A stretch of 64,000 nt of DNA from Phyllobacterium myrsinacearum (lineage in GTDB: Bacteria > Pseudomonadota > Alphaproteobacteria > Rhizobiales > Rhizobiaceae), in assembly GCF_002980555.1 (NCBI RefSeq), contig NZ_PVBT01000002.1:248001-312000 (forward strand), written 5' to 3'. Numbering within the stretch: the stretch's first letter is position 1; the number at the start of each line of letters is the position of its first letter. The notes under the pieces are model-generated. The model did no database searches and was not told the DNA's origin. It saw nothing but the letters and a program-made list of their open reading frames with translations. Shown here piece by piece: positions 52,673 through 61,727 of the stretch. A program made the position numbers and the translations under genes.

Positions 52673-53710
52673 ATGTCGAACATGATGAAGGCACTGGTAA
52701 AGGCAAAGGCCGAACCCGGCATCTGGATGGAACACGTTCCCGTGCCGGAGCCCGGTCCCAACGATGTGCTGATCCGCGTCAAGAAGTCTGCCATCTGCGG
52801 CACCGACGTTCATATCTACAATTGGGATCAGTGGGCGCAGGCGACGATTCCGGTGCCGATGGTTGTCGGGCATGAGTTCTGCGGCGAGATTGCCGACATC
52901 GGCTCGGCGGTCACAAAGTATAAGGTCGGGCAGCGGGTTTCCGGCGAGGGGCATATTGTCTGCGGCACCTGCCGCAACTGCCGGGCGGGCAGGGGCCATC
53001 TTTGCCGCAACACGCTGGGTGTCGGCGTCCATCGTCCCGGCTCGTTCGGCGAATATGTGTGCATTCCGGAATACAATGTCGTGCCGATTCCCGATGATAT
53101 TTCCGACGAGATCGCCGCGATTTTCGATCCGTTCGGCAATGCGGTTCACACCGCGCTGAGTTTCGATCTGGTGGGCGAGGATGTGCTGGTCACGGGCGCC
53201 GGGCCCATCGGCATCATGGGTGCGCTGGTTGCCAAGCGTTCGGGCGCCCGCAAGGTCGTCATCACCGACATCAATCCGTCCCGCCTTGCGCTTGCCAAGA
53301 AACTGGGCATCGATCACGTGGTCGATGCATCGAAGGAAAACCTCGCCGACGTCATGCGCCAGATCGGCATGACGGAAGGTTTTGACGTCGGCCTCGAAAT
53401 GTCCGGCGCCGCGCCGGCCTTCCGCGACATGATCGACAAGATGAACAATGGCGGCAAGATTGCCATTCTCGGCATCGCGCCGACGGGCTTCGAGATCGAC
53501 TGGAACAAGGTCATTTTCAAGATGCTCAACCTGAAGGGCATTTACGGCCGGGAAATGTTCGAGACCTGGTACAAGATGATTGCCTTCGTGCAAGGGGGGC
53601 TTGATCTCAGCCAGATCATCACCCACCGCCTGCCGATCGATGATTTCCAGGCGGGTTTCGATGCCATGCGCTCGGGAAGCTCGGGCAAGGTTGTCCTGAG
53701 CTGGCACTGA
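52673..53710 (+). CDS. tdh: L-threonine 3-dehydrogenase
   Basis: 345 residues, zinc-containing medium-chain dehydrogenase. Catalytic zinc ligands CGTD and GHEFCGE, structural zinc Cys cluster [15 protein letters not shown], cofactor motif [10 protein letters not shown]. It oxidises threonine to 2-amino-3-ketobutyrate with NAD+. AGGAAA precedes the ATG. In an operon after kbl, together turning threonine into glycine and acetyl-CoA. Two hairpins follow the stop (53730-53775). Confidence 0.97.
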   Translation: MSNMMKALVKAKAEPGIWMEHVPVPEPGPNDVLIRVKKSAICGTDVHIYNWDQWAQATIPVPMVVGHEFCGEIADIGSAVTKYKVGQRVSGEGHIVCGTCRNCRAGRGHLCRNTLGVGVHRPGSFGEYVCIPEYNVVPIPDDISDEIAAIFDPFGNAVHTALSFDLVGEDVLVTGAGPIGIMGALVAKRSGARKVVITDINPSRLALAKKLGIDHVVDASKENLADVMRQIGMTEGFDVGLEMSGAAPAFRDMIDKMNNGGKIAILGIAPTGFEIDWNKVIFKMLNLKGIYGREMFETWYKMIAFVQGGLDLSQIITHRLPIDDFQAGFDAMRSGSSGKVVLSWH

Positions 53711-53729
53711 AATAGTGCCCTGTTTCGCA

Positions 53730-53775
53730 ATGACGCCATTTCATGGCGTCATGATCGGCGCAGCAATGCGCCGAT
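53730..53775 (+). other. Tandem hairpins between tdh and the MfnB-like/FolB gene
   Basis: Hairpin 1: ATGACGCCAT (53730-53739) with 53743-53752. Hairpin 2: ATCGGCGCA (53754-53762) with TGCGCCGAT (53767-53775) closed by a GCAA tetraloop. Both are perfect and almost touch. No U-run, so they are not classic terminators. They could be mRNA stabilisers, REP-like repeats or leader structures of the gene at 53812. Confidence 0.5.
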
Positions 53776-53811
53776 ACATGTAGTTCATGGTGCATCCGGA
53801 GGTTTTTGCCC

Positions 53812-54918
53812 ATGACCAAGATGCTTGCCACCGTCCGTAGTCCTGAAGAAGCGGATATCGCCCTTCAGTGCGGTGCCGATATCATTGACGTACCAGCATC
53901 TGATCTGGAAGCGCTGCAGCCCTATGCAAAGGCGGCGCGCGGCAAGGCCGTGCTGTGTGCAACGCTGCCACAGGCGCCGCTTGCATCCCGTGCCGGGGAA
54001 CTGGCCGGTGCAGGGCTCGGTTTCATCGGCATTCCGGTCGAAGCGTCCACGCCGCTCCATTCGCTGCCCGATTTGCCCGGTTCGACACGATGGATGGCGG
54101 TCGTTCACGTGGACCGGACGCGCGATCTGCCCGATATATCCGGCCTGTCGTCTCAGGGTTTTGCCGCGATCATGCTGGATACCAGCAACGGATCGCGGCT
54201 TTTAAACCATGTGTCGCTTGCCCAAATCGACGCCTATGTGCGGGAGTGCCATGCGCTTTCGATTCTGGTCGGCATTGCCGGTGCGCTTGAAACGCCGGAT
54301 ATTCCGCGGCTTCTTAGCTTCCAGCTCGATATTCTGGGTTTCAGGGAAGCCCTTTTCGACACGGCACATGCGGGCGCGATCAGTGTTGAGGCGGCGTCGC
54401 GAATCCGCGAGCTCATTCCTCAGGAGCGGCAGGGCAGTCTTGCGCCGGGTGTCGACTATCAATTGCTGGCCGCGCGCGGCTATTTCCCCGATCCGGCCGA
54501 AGAGGGGCTTGGTACGGACAAGATTTTCGTGCGTGACTTCGTCCTGCCTGTTCATATCGGCGCTTACAGTTTCGAGCACGGCATTGCCCAGAAGATGCGT
54601 TTTGACGTAACGGCGGAAGTCCTGCGTGTCACTCGCAACCCTGAGGACATGCGCCATATCGTGTCCTACGACCTGATCATGGATGGCATTCGCGCCATCG
54701 TTGCCCGTGGTCATGTCGAGCTGTCGGAAACACTGGCCGAGCGTATTGCCGCCTTCATCCTCGAGAATCCGCGTGTCACCCGTGTGGTGGTACGGGCCGA
54801 AAAGCTGGAGCTGGGGCCGGGGGGCGTGGGTGTCGAGATCGAGCGCAGGCGCGAGACGCAGATCGCGCCGGTCCTGCCCGCGAACGTGCCCGCATCGCAC
54901 CGCAGGCGCGATCATTGA
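53812..54918 (+). CDS. Fusion of MfnB-like domain and dihydroneopterin aldolase (FolB)
   Basis: 368 residues. Residues 1 to about 215 resemble (5-formylfuran-3-yl)methyl phosphate synthase, MfnB: GADIIDV (21-27), AIMLDTS (about 119-125), DILGFREA (about 173-180). But the position of the Schiff-base Lys of the archaeal enzyme (DVKNP) is Pro28, and the second Lys region reads GALETPDI. Residues about 236-355 are FolB-like, with Tyr296 (VSYDLIM), Glu in LSETLAERIA and Lys341 (RAEKLELGPGGVGVEIER), all expected active-site residues. So the aldolase half looks active in pterin synthesis, and the first half degenerate or altered. GGAGG nine bases before the ATG. Convergent with fae, suggesting tetrahydromethanopterin synthesis. 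Confidence 0.75.
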   Translation: MTKMLATVRSPEEADIALQCGADIIDVPASDLEALQPYAKAARGKAVLCATLPQAPLASRAGELAGAGLGFIGIPVEASTPLHSLPDLPGSTRWMAVVHVDRTRDLPDISGLSSQGFAAIMLDTSNGSRLLNHVSLAQIDAYVRECHALSILVGIAGALETPDIPRLLSFQLDILGFREALFDTAHAGAISVEAASRIRELIPQERQGSLAPGVDYQLLAARGYFPDPAEEGLGTDKIFVRDFVLPVHIGAYSFEHGIAQKMRFDVTAEVLRVTRNPEDMRHIVSYDLIMDGIRAIVARGHVELSETLAERIAAFILENPRVTRVVVRAEKLELGPGGVGVEIERRRETQIAPVLPANVPASHRRRDH

Positions 54919-54932
54919 GCATCAGGCTTGCG

Positions 54933-55415
54933 CTATGATTTCAGGCTGAGTATCTCGGCAGCCGTCGGACGGCCCGTTACGGCGCGCTGAATGGCTTCTT
55001 TGGTCGCCTGGTAGTTGTAGTCGTGTATCCTGCTGTCGTCGCGCGCCTGCCAGTGAATGAATACGCCGACGCAGATAAACAGATTGTCGGCTTCCTCGAG
55101 CGGGATCACGCCTTCCGCAACGCAATCGCGCACCGCCTTGGCAATACCCGATTGCGCCGGCCCGAACAGCTGCATGGCCTGACCGGACCCGCGGATCGTA
55201 ACCTTGTTGTACATCACCGTATTGGGCTTGCACGGCAGGTTCGGCTCGATCACGGCAAGCACCGACGTGAACCCATCCTTGTTGTTGGTCAGGGCGTTGC
55301 AGAACGCGGTTTCCACCGCGCTGCCGCGCGGGCCGATCAACAGGTCGATATGGGCAACCTCATTGCCTTCGCCGACCAGGGATTCTCCCACCATGACTCT
55401 GTTGATGATCTGCAT
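54933..55415 (-). CDS. fae: Formaldehyde-activating enzyme (Fae)
   Basis: 160 residues, near the 170 of methylotroph Fae. The enzyme condenses formaldehyde with tetrahydromethanopterin to methylene-H4MPT. Very clear family wording: [33 protein letters not shown] with the catalytic His22, [53 protein letters not shown], and [28 protein letters not shown]. The C-terminus ends soon after the last conserved block. GGAGG seven bases before the ATG. Separated from the convergent FolB fusion by 14 bases. The rest of the H4MPT pathway is not in the window. A specialised paralogue is possible, but the key residues are kept. Confidence 0.93.
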   Translation of the reverse strand: MQIINRVMVGESLVGEGNEVAHIDLLIGPRGSAVETAFCNALTNNKDGFTSVLAVIEPNLPCKPNTVMYNKVTIRGSGQAMQLFGPAQSGIAKAVRDCVAEGVIPLEEADNLFICVGVFIHWQARDDSRIHDYNYQATKEAIQRAVTGRPTAAEILSLKS

Positions 55416-55487
55416 GCCGATTCCTCCATCTCGCGCAGCTATAGCCCAAGATGCCGATGCGGGAAACGGCCTGTATTCGGCGGCCCG

Positions 55488-56495
55488 TCAGAGCGTCAGA
55501 TCGAGTGCCTGCAGCCGCCGCGCGATGTCCGGCTTGCGATCGGGATGGACGGCGAGGATGTTCGCCACGTGTTCGGCTGGAAAAGCCATGCTCGCAGCAT
55601 GGGCGGTCGGCAGGGGCGCGAGCGCTCCGGGACGAACCTCCCACATGTCGTAACCATGATCGGCCAGTTGTTCGAAAATCCTGCCGGGTGTCGATTTTGA
55701 CAGATTGGCAAGGAGTTCACGATTGATCTCGACAAGGATCGCGGGCTTTGAAGCGGCTATCGTGGCGGCGGCGCCGGCGAAGAACAATCCTTCGGCGCCC
55801 TCAATATCAACCTTGATGGAATCGGGTTTGCGTTTTTTTGCCATGGCATCGAGCGTTTCCACCCGCGTGCTGCGTGTGCAATCGGTATCCCTGGAACCGG
55901 GAACAAGGCTCGTCGCCCCGGCATTGATCGTATATTCGGCATCATTCAGTTGCATGGTGCCGGGCGCGTCGGCAAGTGCCAGCTTGTGCAGCGTTATGGT
56001 CTTTGCAAGCCTGTTTTCAGCAATCGATTTGCTGAACAGATTCCACAAATGCGGCAATGGTTCAAACGCCAGGATTTTGCCGCGGAAGCCGGGCTTGCTT
56101 GCCAGCGACAATGAATAATATCCGACATTGGCACCCACATCGATGAACAGGCCGTCATCCGGCGTGATCGCCTTGATGATCTCGAGGTCGAATTTCTTGT
56201 GCTGGCCGTTGAAAATGCCGAAGGTCATGTAATACTGGCGAAGATCCAAATAAATTTTGAAGTTATTTTTTGTTTCATAGAGTATCTCCACGCTTTCGCG
56301 CACGAAATTCTCGAAAACAACATCCGCATGCCTGTGGTGAAATTCCGGGGATGACAGGAAGCGCCGCCGGTGTTCGTCAAATGCTATATCCGAGATGTCG
56401 AGTAAATTATCGGTAATTAGTTTTATTTCTTCCGAATTTGCTTCACGTCCAAGGATAAATTTGTAGCAACTCATAATGTCATTGTAACTCGTCAT
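55488..56495 (-). CDS. FkbM-family methyltransferase with DUF4214-like N-terminus
   Basis: 335 residues. The first about 70 residues (CYKFILGREANSEEI and RRFLSSPEFHHRH) resemble the short DUF4214-type repeat found in glycan and surface proteins. From about 95 the FkbM SAM-methyltransferase starts: LFIDVGANVGYYSLSLAS (SAM motif I), ILAFEPLPHLWNLF, IKVDIEGAEGLFFAGA (the DIEGAE motif), ILVEINRELL. It probably O-methylates a sugar in a surface polysaccharide. The 5' half is AT-richer than neighbours. Fifty-three bases after the glycosyltransferase gene on the same strand. Confidence 0.85.
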   Translation of the reverse strand: MTSYNDIMSCYKFILGREANSEEIKLITDNLLDISDIAFDEHRRRFLSSPEFHHRHADVVFENFVRESVEILYETKNNFKIYLDLRQYYMTFGIFNGQHKKFDLEIIKAITPDDGLFIDVGANVGYYSLSLASKPGFRGKILAFEPLPHLWNLFSKSIAENRLAKTITLHKLALADAPGTMQLNDAEYTINAGATSLVPGSRDTDCTRSTRVETLDAMAKKRKPDSIKVDIEGAEGLFFAGAAATIAASKPAILVEINRELLANLSKSTPGRIFEQLADHGYDMWEVRPGALAPLPTAHAASMAFPAEHVANILAVHPDRKPDIARRLQALDLTL

Positions 56496-56548
56496 GACGC
56501 CTTCACATTCATTCGGATTGACCTGCTACGGAAATGAAATTCAACCTG

Positions 56549-57814
56549 CTAGCGCGCAGTCTGAACAGCACTTGCCAACAATTCATCCAATACTTCAAAA
56601 TGTCCACTCCAATCTTGCGATGCATGACGCGATTGACTGCGGTATTCACGGGTATGCGCTTCAATCGCCGCCCGCCAGCCCAGGCCGTCGCAGGGATCGA
56701 GCAGCGTTGCCTGGTCGCCGACAATTTCCTTATGGGAGGGAATATCGGATGCGATGATGGGTGTGCCCGTGGCCATGGCTTCGGCGACCGGCATGCCATA
56801 TCCCTCGACGAAGGACGGGGCGAGCAGGGCGGCGGCACCGGACATCAGATCGGCCAAAGCTGCATCCCCCAGATCCGACACTTCGATCACCATATTGCGC
56901 AACTGGGGGCATCGGTCCAACGTGGCAAAGACCTGCGCGTTTTCCCAGCCGCGTTTGCCGGCTATCACCAGGCGCGGCGCGCTGTCGCCATCGCGGTCGA
57001 CGAGCCAGCGCCATAATTGCAGAAGCAGGATGTGGTTCTTGCGCGGTTCAATGGTTCCGACAATGACGAAATAGGGATTTCGGGTACGGGAGACGCCCGC
57101 ACGGCGCACCTGGCGAAAGCTGTTCTCGATGCCCGGCGGCAGTATCGCCGTGGGCGGTGCGACGCGCCCGCGTTCGTCGGCAAACGAACGCAGCGAGCGG
57201 GCCGTTGTCTGGGAATTGCACAGGACGAGACCGGCATGTCGCAAAACAGTCTCCATCCGCTGCAGGTGGCGCTGGGGTTCGTTCTTGCGGACGAATTCCG
57301 GATGGGTCACGGGGATGAGGTCATGGACGTAGAAAACGCCGCTGCGGCGTTTGCCGTCGAGCCATGAAAAGGCGGCAGGCCTGTCGAGATTGGTGTGGGA
57401 TACATGGACGAAAGGGGTGTTGCGCACCATCGGTCCGGCCGGAAGCAACGTCCGCAAGGTCTTTCTGGCCGCCAGCGCCCATTGTTTCGCCTTCGCCGGT
57501 TGCGATCCGGCTGGAGCAGGCCTGATATCACACCAGGAAATGCGGCCATCGATGGCCGCGTAAATCTGTTCCAGCTCGGCGGACTGCTTTGGGCTCAATG
57601 CCGTACCGGACCAGCGCGCGCTCAGGTCGGTTATCAATCCCGCCGCACGCCCCTCATTGATCGCAATCGGCTTGTTCCGGCCCATCTCGACAAAAAGCGA
57701 GCTGCGTGCTCTCGCCCAATGCGCGTATTGCAGTTCAAAACGATCAATGCCGGTCGGCGTCGAATAATGCGAGCGCCCGATCAGGCGCGAGATGTCCATG
57801 GCTATTGCATTCAT
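56549..57814 (-). CDS. Glycosyltransferase family 4 protein
   Basis: 421 residues, GT-B fold. VHVSHTNL and FYVHDLIPVTHPEF lie in the acceptor half, NPYFVIVGTIEPRKNHILLLQLW begins the donor half, and APSFVEGYGMPVAEAMATGTPIIASDIPSHKEIVGD is the EX7E nucleotide-sugar motif of GT4. It transfers a sugar (often mannose) during capsule or O-antigen assembly in the cytoplasm. The ATG at 57814 overlaps the KpsC-like stop by four bases. Confidence 0.9.
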   Translation of the reverse strand: MNAIAMDISRLIGRSHYSTPTGIDRFELQYAHWARARSSLFVEMGRNKPIAINEGRAAGLITDLSARWSGTALSPKQSAELEQIYAAIDGRISWCDIRPAPAGSQPAKAKQWALAARKTLRTLLPAGPMVRNTPFVHVSHTNLDRPAAFSWLDGKRRSGVFYVHDLIPVTHPEFVRKNEPQRHLQRMETVLRHAGLVLCNSQTTARSLRSFADERGRVAPPTAILPPGIENSFRQVRRAGVSRTRNPYFVIVGTIEPRKNHILLLQLWRWLVDRDGDSAPRLVIAGKRGWENAQVFATLDRCPQLRNMVIEVSDLGDAALADLMSGAAALLAPSFVEGYGMPVAEAMATGTPIIASDIPSHKEIVGDQATLLDPCDGLGWRAAIEAHTREYRSQSRHASQDWSGHFEVLDELLASAVQTAR

Positions 57815-59934
57815 CGTGCCCACCCAATCCGGCGTAACGACCGGCGCAAAAGGCCAGTCTTGTTGTGTCGTGTCGCGTGAATTTCATCGATAATGTCTTC
57901 CACCTCGCAGGGCAGACCGGTGTCGCCGGAGAGATAGCTGGGATAGAGAATGAGGACCCCTGCAATGAGTGCATCGAGCGGGAGCGCGCGCCGCGGGCGC
58001 AGCGGCGTGACGGCGTCATGGGTCAGGCCCCAGCCCGCGTAAAACGGCAATCCGTAGCACCAGACCGGCCGTTGCCGGATCAAGGCTTCAAAGCCCAGCT
58101 GCGACGTGGCGACATGCACTTCGTCGCTGGCGTCCAGAAGGGCGTCGAGCCCGACATTGCCGGCGACAAGGTCGGCTAGGGTGTCAAGCGCGGCGGCATC
58201 GCAAAGGCCCTGCCGCTTTCCCGCCAGCAGATCGGGATGTTCCTTGTACACCAGGAACGCGTCCGGGCGGCGTGCCCGCACCATCTGCAGCAATTGGAGG
58301 TTCGAGAGGCCGCCGGTGAGGCCAAACCGCAGGGAGGCGTCGTCCGGCACCTGTCCGGCCACGGTAATGATGCGGCGACCGGCGGCGAGCGTGCGGTAGT
58401 CCGGCGACGCGGTGGCGTTGAGATTGTATTTGCTGATCCCGTATTGAACGATCCGCTGGCGCAGTCGGGCTGCCCGTGCAAGCAGCAATGGATCGAACGA
58501 TGCCGTGCGCAACAGCCTCTCCAGGCCGCTTTCGCGGGTGGCATCGTAGTAGAGTGCCTCCCGGTCGATACAAAGCGAAGAAGCTGGTGTCAGCTTGGCG
58601 CCAAGTCCGGCGGAACGGATGAAGCCATCCTCGATATGCAGAACAGGCAATGTGGCGGCGTGGGCCTCGCCCTTTCCCGGCATCTCGGCATTCTGGCCCC
58701 AGCGCACGAGATAGTCTGCCCGTGCCAGCTGCTTTTTCGTCGGCTTGTCGCCGCAGAAACTGACGGTTGACCAGGGGCCCTGCAGCAGATGCCTGATCGT
58801 GGGCCGCTTGTGACGCGAGAACCCCGCACAAAGATAGATGCCGCGCCGTTGCAGCGCACGGTGCCGCCAGGCGACCAGCCTGTCGATGGCCTTTTCGGCC
58901 GTGGTTTGCTGCTTTGTCACCGGGTCGACATAGAGGGCATACTGGAGCAATGTTGCCGCGACAAAGGCATCGAGGCTGACCGGGCGCCTGCGGCGGCGCA
59001 ATGCCGCATCGGCAACGGCTCCCTCGGCCCAGTCCCGCGTCAGACCCCAGCCGGCGTAAAAGGGAACACCAAATGTCGTGACGGGGATGGACCGCAATAT
59101 CGCATCGAAGCCGAACTGGCTGGACACTGTCCAGACTTCATCGACGACGTCGAGCAAGGCATGCGGCGATATGGCCTCATCGATAAAGCGGATGTTCGGC
59201 CTTCCCGCGAGATGGCCGAGATACCCCCTGGCATAACCGGCAGCAATGTCCGGATGGCTTTTGACCAGGACCGTTGCCCCGGGCACGGCGCAGGCTTCAT
59301 TGGCCATATGCCGGAAGGCATGTTCATCGGCACCCGCTCCCGTCACCGAATAATCGCCGGCCACCTGATCAATGAGCAGGATCCGCCTGCCATGGGTGGC
59401 GGGCAGGGCAATCTGTTGGTCCGGAAAATGATTGTATTTGGTCAGCCGATGTTCAACGATCATGGCGCGCAGCGTGCGGGCGCGGGCGAGATCCGGCTTT
59501 CCGGCACCCCGCTGCAGCAATTCTTCCAGGCGCGATGGCTGCGCGGCATTGAAATAGATGCCGAGATCGTCCGCCACCATGGAAACCGGCGGCGCCCCGG
59601 CCTTGCCGAGGCCCACCGACCGGAGAAAGCCGTCTTCCAGCGACCAATAGGGAATGCCGCGCATGGCTGCCAATCGTCTTCCGAGGCGGGCGAGCGGCTT
59701 CTCGCCCCAGCCGACAACACCATCGGCGTCGCTCCAGGCAATTTCCGCCGGTTTTATCGAGGCGGCACCGAGCACCGGTCCAATCAGCGGGAACCGCAAG
59801 CGCGTCGGCAGGAATGCCAGCAGCGTGGCACCCTGCGGCGGCAGCCAGTTCGCCTGTATCGCCGCCGCAATTGCTGCCTCGCCGGCGTTTGCCGGTCCTG
59901 CTGCGTGGAAGGGGAGCGACCGCACAAAATTCAT
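57811..59934 (-). CDS. KpsC-like capsule Kdo transferase (two tandem units)
   Basis: 707 residues, close to KpsC (about 675). Two homologous halves are visible: EDGFLRSVGLG and FGVPFYAGWGLTRDW in the first, EDGFIRSAGLG and YGLPFYAGWGLTHD in the second. In ABC-exported group 2/3 capsules KpsC and KpsS build the poly-Kdo linker on phosphatidylglycerol at the inner membrane. The gene overlaps the KpsS-like gene and the GT4 gene by four bases each, one operon. Sequence wording is alphaproteobacterial (RkpJ/KpsC type). Confidence 0.88.
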   Translation of the reverse strand: MNFVRSLPFHAAGPANAGEAAIAAAIQANWLPPQGATLLAFLPTRLRFPLIGPVLGAASIKPAEIAWSDADGVVGWGEKPLARLGRRLAAMRGIPYWSLEDGFLRSVGLGKAGAPPVSMVADDLGIYFNAAQPSRLEELLQRGAGKPDLARARTLRAMIVEHRLTKYNHFPDQQIALPATHGRRILLIDQVAGDYSVTGAGADEHAFRHMANEACAVPGATVLVKSHPDIAAGYARGYLGHLAGRPNIRFIDEAISPHALLDVVDEVWTVSSQFGFDAILRSIPVTTFGVPFYAGWGLTRDWAEGAVADAALRRRRRPVSLDAFVAATLLQYALYVDPVTKQQTTAEKAIDRLVAWRHRALQRRGIYLCAGFSRHKRPTIRHLLQGPWSTVSFCGDKPTKKQLARADYLVRWGQNAEMPGKGEAHAATLPVLHIEDGFIRSAGLGAKLTPASSLCIDREALYYDATRESGLERLLRTASFDPLLLARAARLRQRIVQYGISKYNLNATASPDYRTLAAGRRIITVAGQVPDDASLRFGLTGGLSNLQLLQMVRARRPDAFLVYKEHPDLLAGKRQGLCDAAALDTLADLVAGNVGLDALLDASDEVHVATSQLGFEALIRQRPVWCYGLPFYAGWGLTHDAVTPLRPRRALPLDALIAGVLILYPSYLSGDTGLPCEVEDIIDEIHATRHNKTGLLRRSLRRIGWAR

Positions 59935-61361
59935 GGTGATCCGTTCGGAATATCGGGCGACAGCGGGGGGAAGGGTTCGCGTTGTGGCGAGGCTCCCGCA
60001 ATTTCGGTTGGCTTTTCCGCCAACGGTTCGGAGGACGGCGAGGGGATATCGACAGGGATCACCTTCAGGTCCCGCTGAATGCGTTGCACGACGCGCTTGC
60101 TTGTGGCATCGATCAGATTGCGCAGGTAGAAGCTGCCATTGACGAGGCTTTCCTCATGCATGCGCGCATTGAATGCCTTGACGGCGTCGCGGCGCGGCGG
60201 AACCGGATATGTCCAGAAATCATCCATTCCAGCCGTATCGTCCAGGTCGCCGCTGTGACGGCCCCAGACCAGATCGCGCTTGTTGTAGATCGCTTCGCCG
60301 AGGGAAAGCACGGGTTTGCCATGGTTCAAAGCCAGCAGCCCGGAGGTGCTGTTGACCGTCACCAGGCCCAGGGAATGGCGTATCAGCAAGCCGATGGAAC
60401 CATCGTCGACAATATGGACGCGCTCGGCACAGCCGGCGATCCGCGCCAGTTCCATGGCAAATGGCCGGTAGCTTTTGTGGCCGCGGTCCATCGGATGCAC
60501 TTTGATCACCAGATGATGCGCCGGGGCGGCATACCGCCGGAATGAGCGGATGCTTTCGGTGATGAGCTTTTCCATGGTCCAGCCGCGGCCATGCCGCAGG
60601 AGCTGCTGGTCATCGTGCACCTGCAAGGCAACGACGAAATACTGATTCTCCAGATTCTCGATCAGATTGAGCATCAGCTCGTTGTTTGCGGGATAATGAC
60701 GGATCTTCCGGTAGAAATTCCGGGTCCAGAGAATGGTCTCCGACAGAATGCCACGGCTGCGATGATGGATATTGCCGCGAAAGAAAACGGCGCCGGCCGT
60801 CTTTGCCAGGTAGTAGCGGACGGCAAACAGCGTCATGGCGCGGAAAAGGTTGCCTCTGACGGGCTCCACCGGGAGTGAGGACGATGCGGACCGCGCAGGC
60901 TGGGGTCTGCGGAGAGGTGACAGCGCATTGTTCCCATCCCATTCGCAGGTGATGAAATTGGGGCGCACATAGCCTTCTTCAAAACAGGAGACAGGTACGC
61001 CGGCGCGCAGTGCAACCATGATCGCCTGGCGGTGGTAGGGCCGGCTGTCGCCGAACAGGACGATTGCCTCCGGCCGCCTGCTGCGGATGAACGCCGCCAG
61101 CCAGTCTGACCACGCATCCATGGAGCCGCAGAAATTCAGCGTTCCGGGCCCGTGCGAAAACAGCCAGTCGCCCCCGTTGAAGTTGACCTTGAGGACATCA
61201 AAGCCCTCCGCTTCAAATGTGCCGGAAAGGGTGCGGAAAAAGGGGCCGACGGGACCCTGAAGCAGCAGGATAAGGGGCTTTTGCGAGGAGATGCAACGGC
61301 TTGTACGTCCGCGGATCGGAAATGGAACGATTGTGCCAGATTGCCCGGATTTCTCCTTCAC
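59931..61361 (-). CDS. KpsS-like capsule Kdo transferase
   Basis: 476 residues. LILLLQGPVGPFFRTLSGTFEAEGFDVLKVNFNGGDW near the N-terminus and VLFGDSRPYHRQAI, CFEEGYVRPNFITCEWDGNNA, LVIKVHPMDRGHKSY, and GLVTVNSTSGLLALNHGKPVLSLG are typical of KpsS. It adds the first Kdo to the lipid anchor of the capsule. Start is uncertain: the GTG at 61361 has no good ribosome site, and no ATG occurs in the conserved N-terminus. First gene of a minus-strand operon, divergent from kpsE. Confidence 0.87.
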   Translation of the reverse strand: MKEKSGQSGTIVPFPIRGRTSRCISSQKPLILLLQGPVGPFFRTLSGTFEAEGFDVLKVNFNGGDWLFSHGPGTLNFCGSMDAWSDWLAAFIRSRRPEAIVLFGDSRPYHRQAIMVALRAGVPVSCFEEGYVRPNFITCEWDGNNALSPLRRPQPARSASSSLPVEPVRGNLFRAMTLFAVRYYLAKTAGAVFFRGNIHHRSRGILSETILWTRNFYRKIRHYPANNELMLNLIENLENQYFVVALQVHDDQQLLRHGRGWTMEKLITESIRSFRRYAAPAHHLVIKVHPMDRGHKSYRPFAMELARIAGCAERVHIVDDGSIGLLIRHSLGLVTVNSTSGLLALNHGKPVLSLGEAIYNKRDLVWGRHSGDLDDTAGMDDFWTYPVPPRRDAVKAFNARMHEESLVNGSFYLRNLIDATSKRVVQRIQRDLKVIPVDIPSPSSEPLAEKPTEIAGASPQREPFPPLSPDIPNGSP

Positions 61362-61727
61362 AGGTCGTCACGCCCCTTCGCAATCGGTTCACAATTGACG
61401 TTACGCCAACAGAACCCAAAACAAACGCAATTTCAGATAGTTATTTCATTGGGATTTTTGCGGCGCTATACTAATTCCGCCAGAACAGATATATTTACGA
61501 CAATAAGGTGTGTATTTGTTTTTTGATGGTTGCTGTTGTACATTTGTATTCTAATAACTTTAATTATACCAATAGTTACATGCAGTTGTAATTGCGGAAT
61601 GTTTATTTTCACTATATCTTGGTCTTGTGATGGATGGCATGAGGCTGCTGGCGGAGGCGACGATGGGTTTGGCATTATCCGGCAAAGATTCTGAATCCGG
61701 ACTCTCGACAGCCGGGTGCCTCCTCGC
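61362..61727. other. AT-rich divergent spacer between KpsS-like and KpsE-like genes
   Basis: The stretch 61430-61620 is strongly AT-rich compared with about 60% GC around it. It holds many A/T tracts and TATA-like hexamers on both strands, suited to divergent promoters and to nucleoid-protein silencing. Two minus-strand ORFs (61466-61747, 61560-61856) lack ribosome sites and family likeness. I see no gene. Confidence 0.55.

Noticed and set aside
53730-53775. Intrinsic terminator after tdh
   Set aside because: Stems are perfect but no T-run follows either hairpin, so it is listed as a structured element only.
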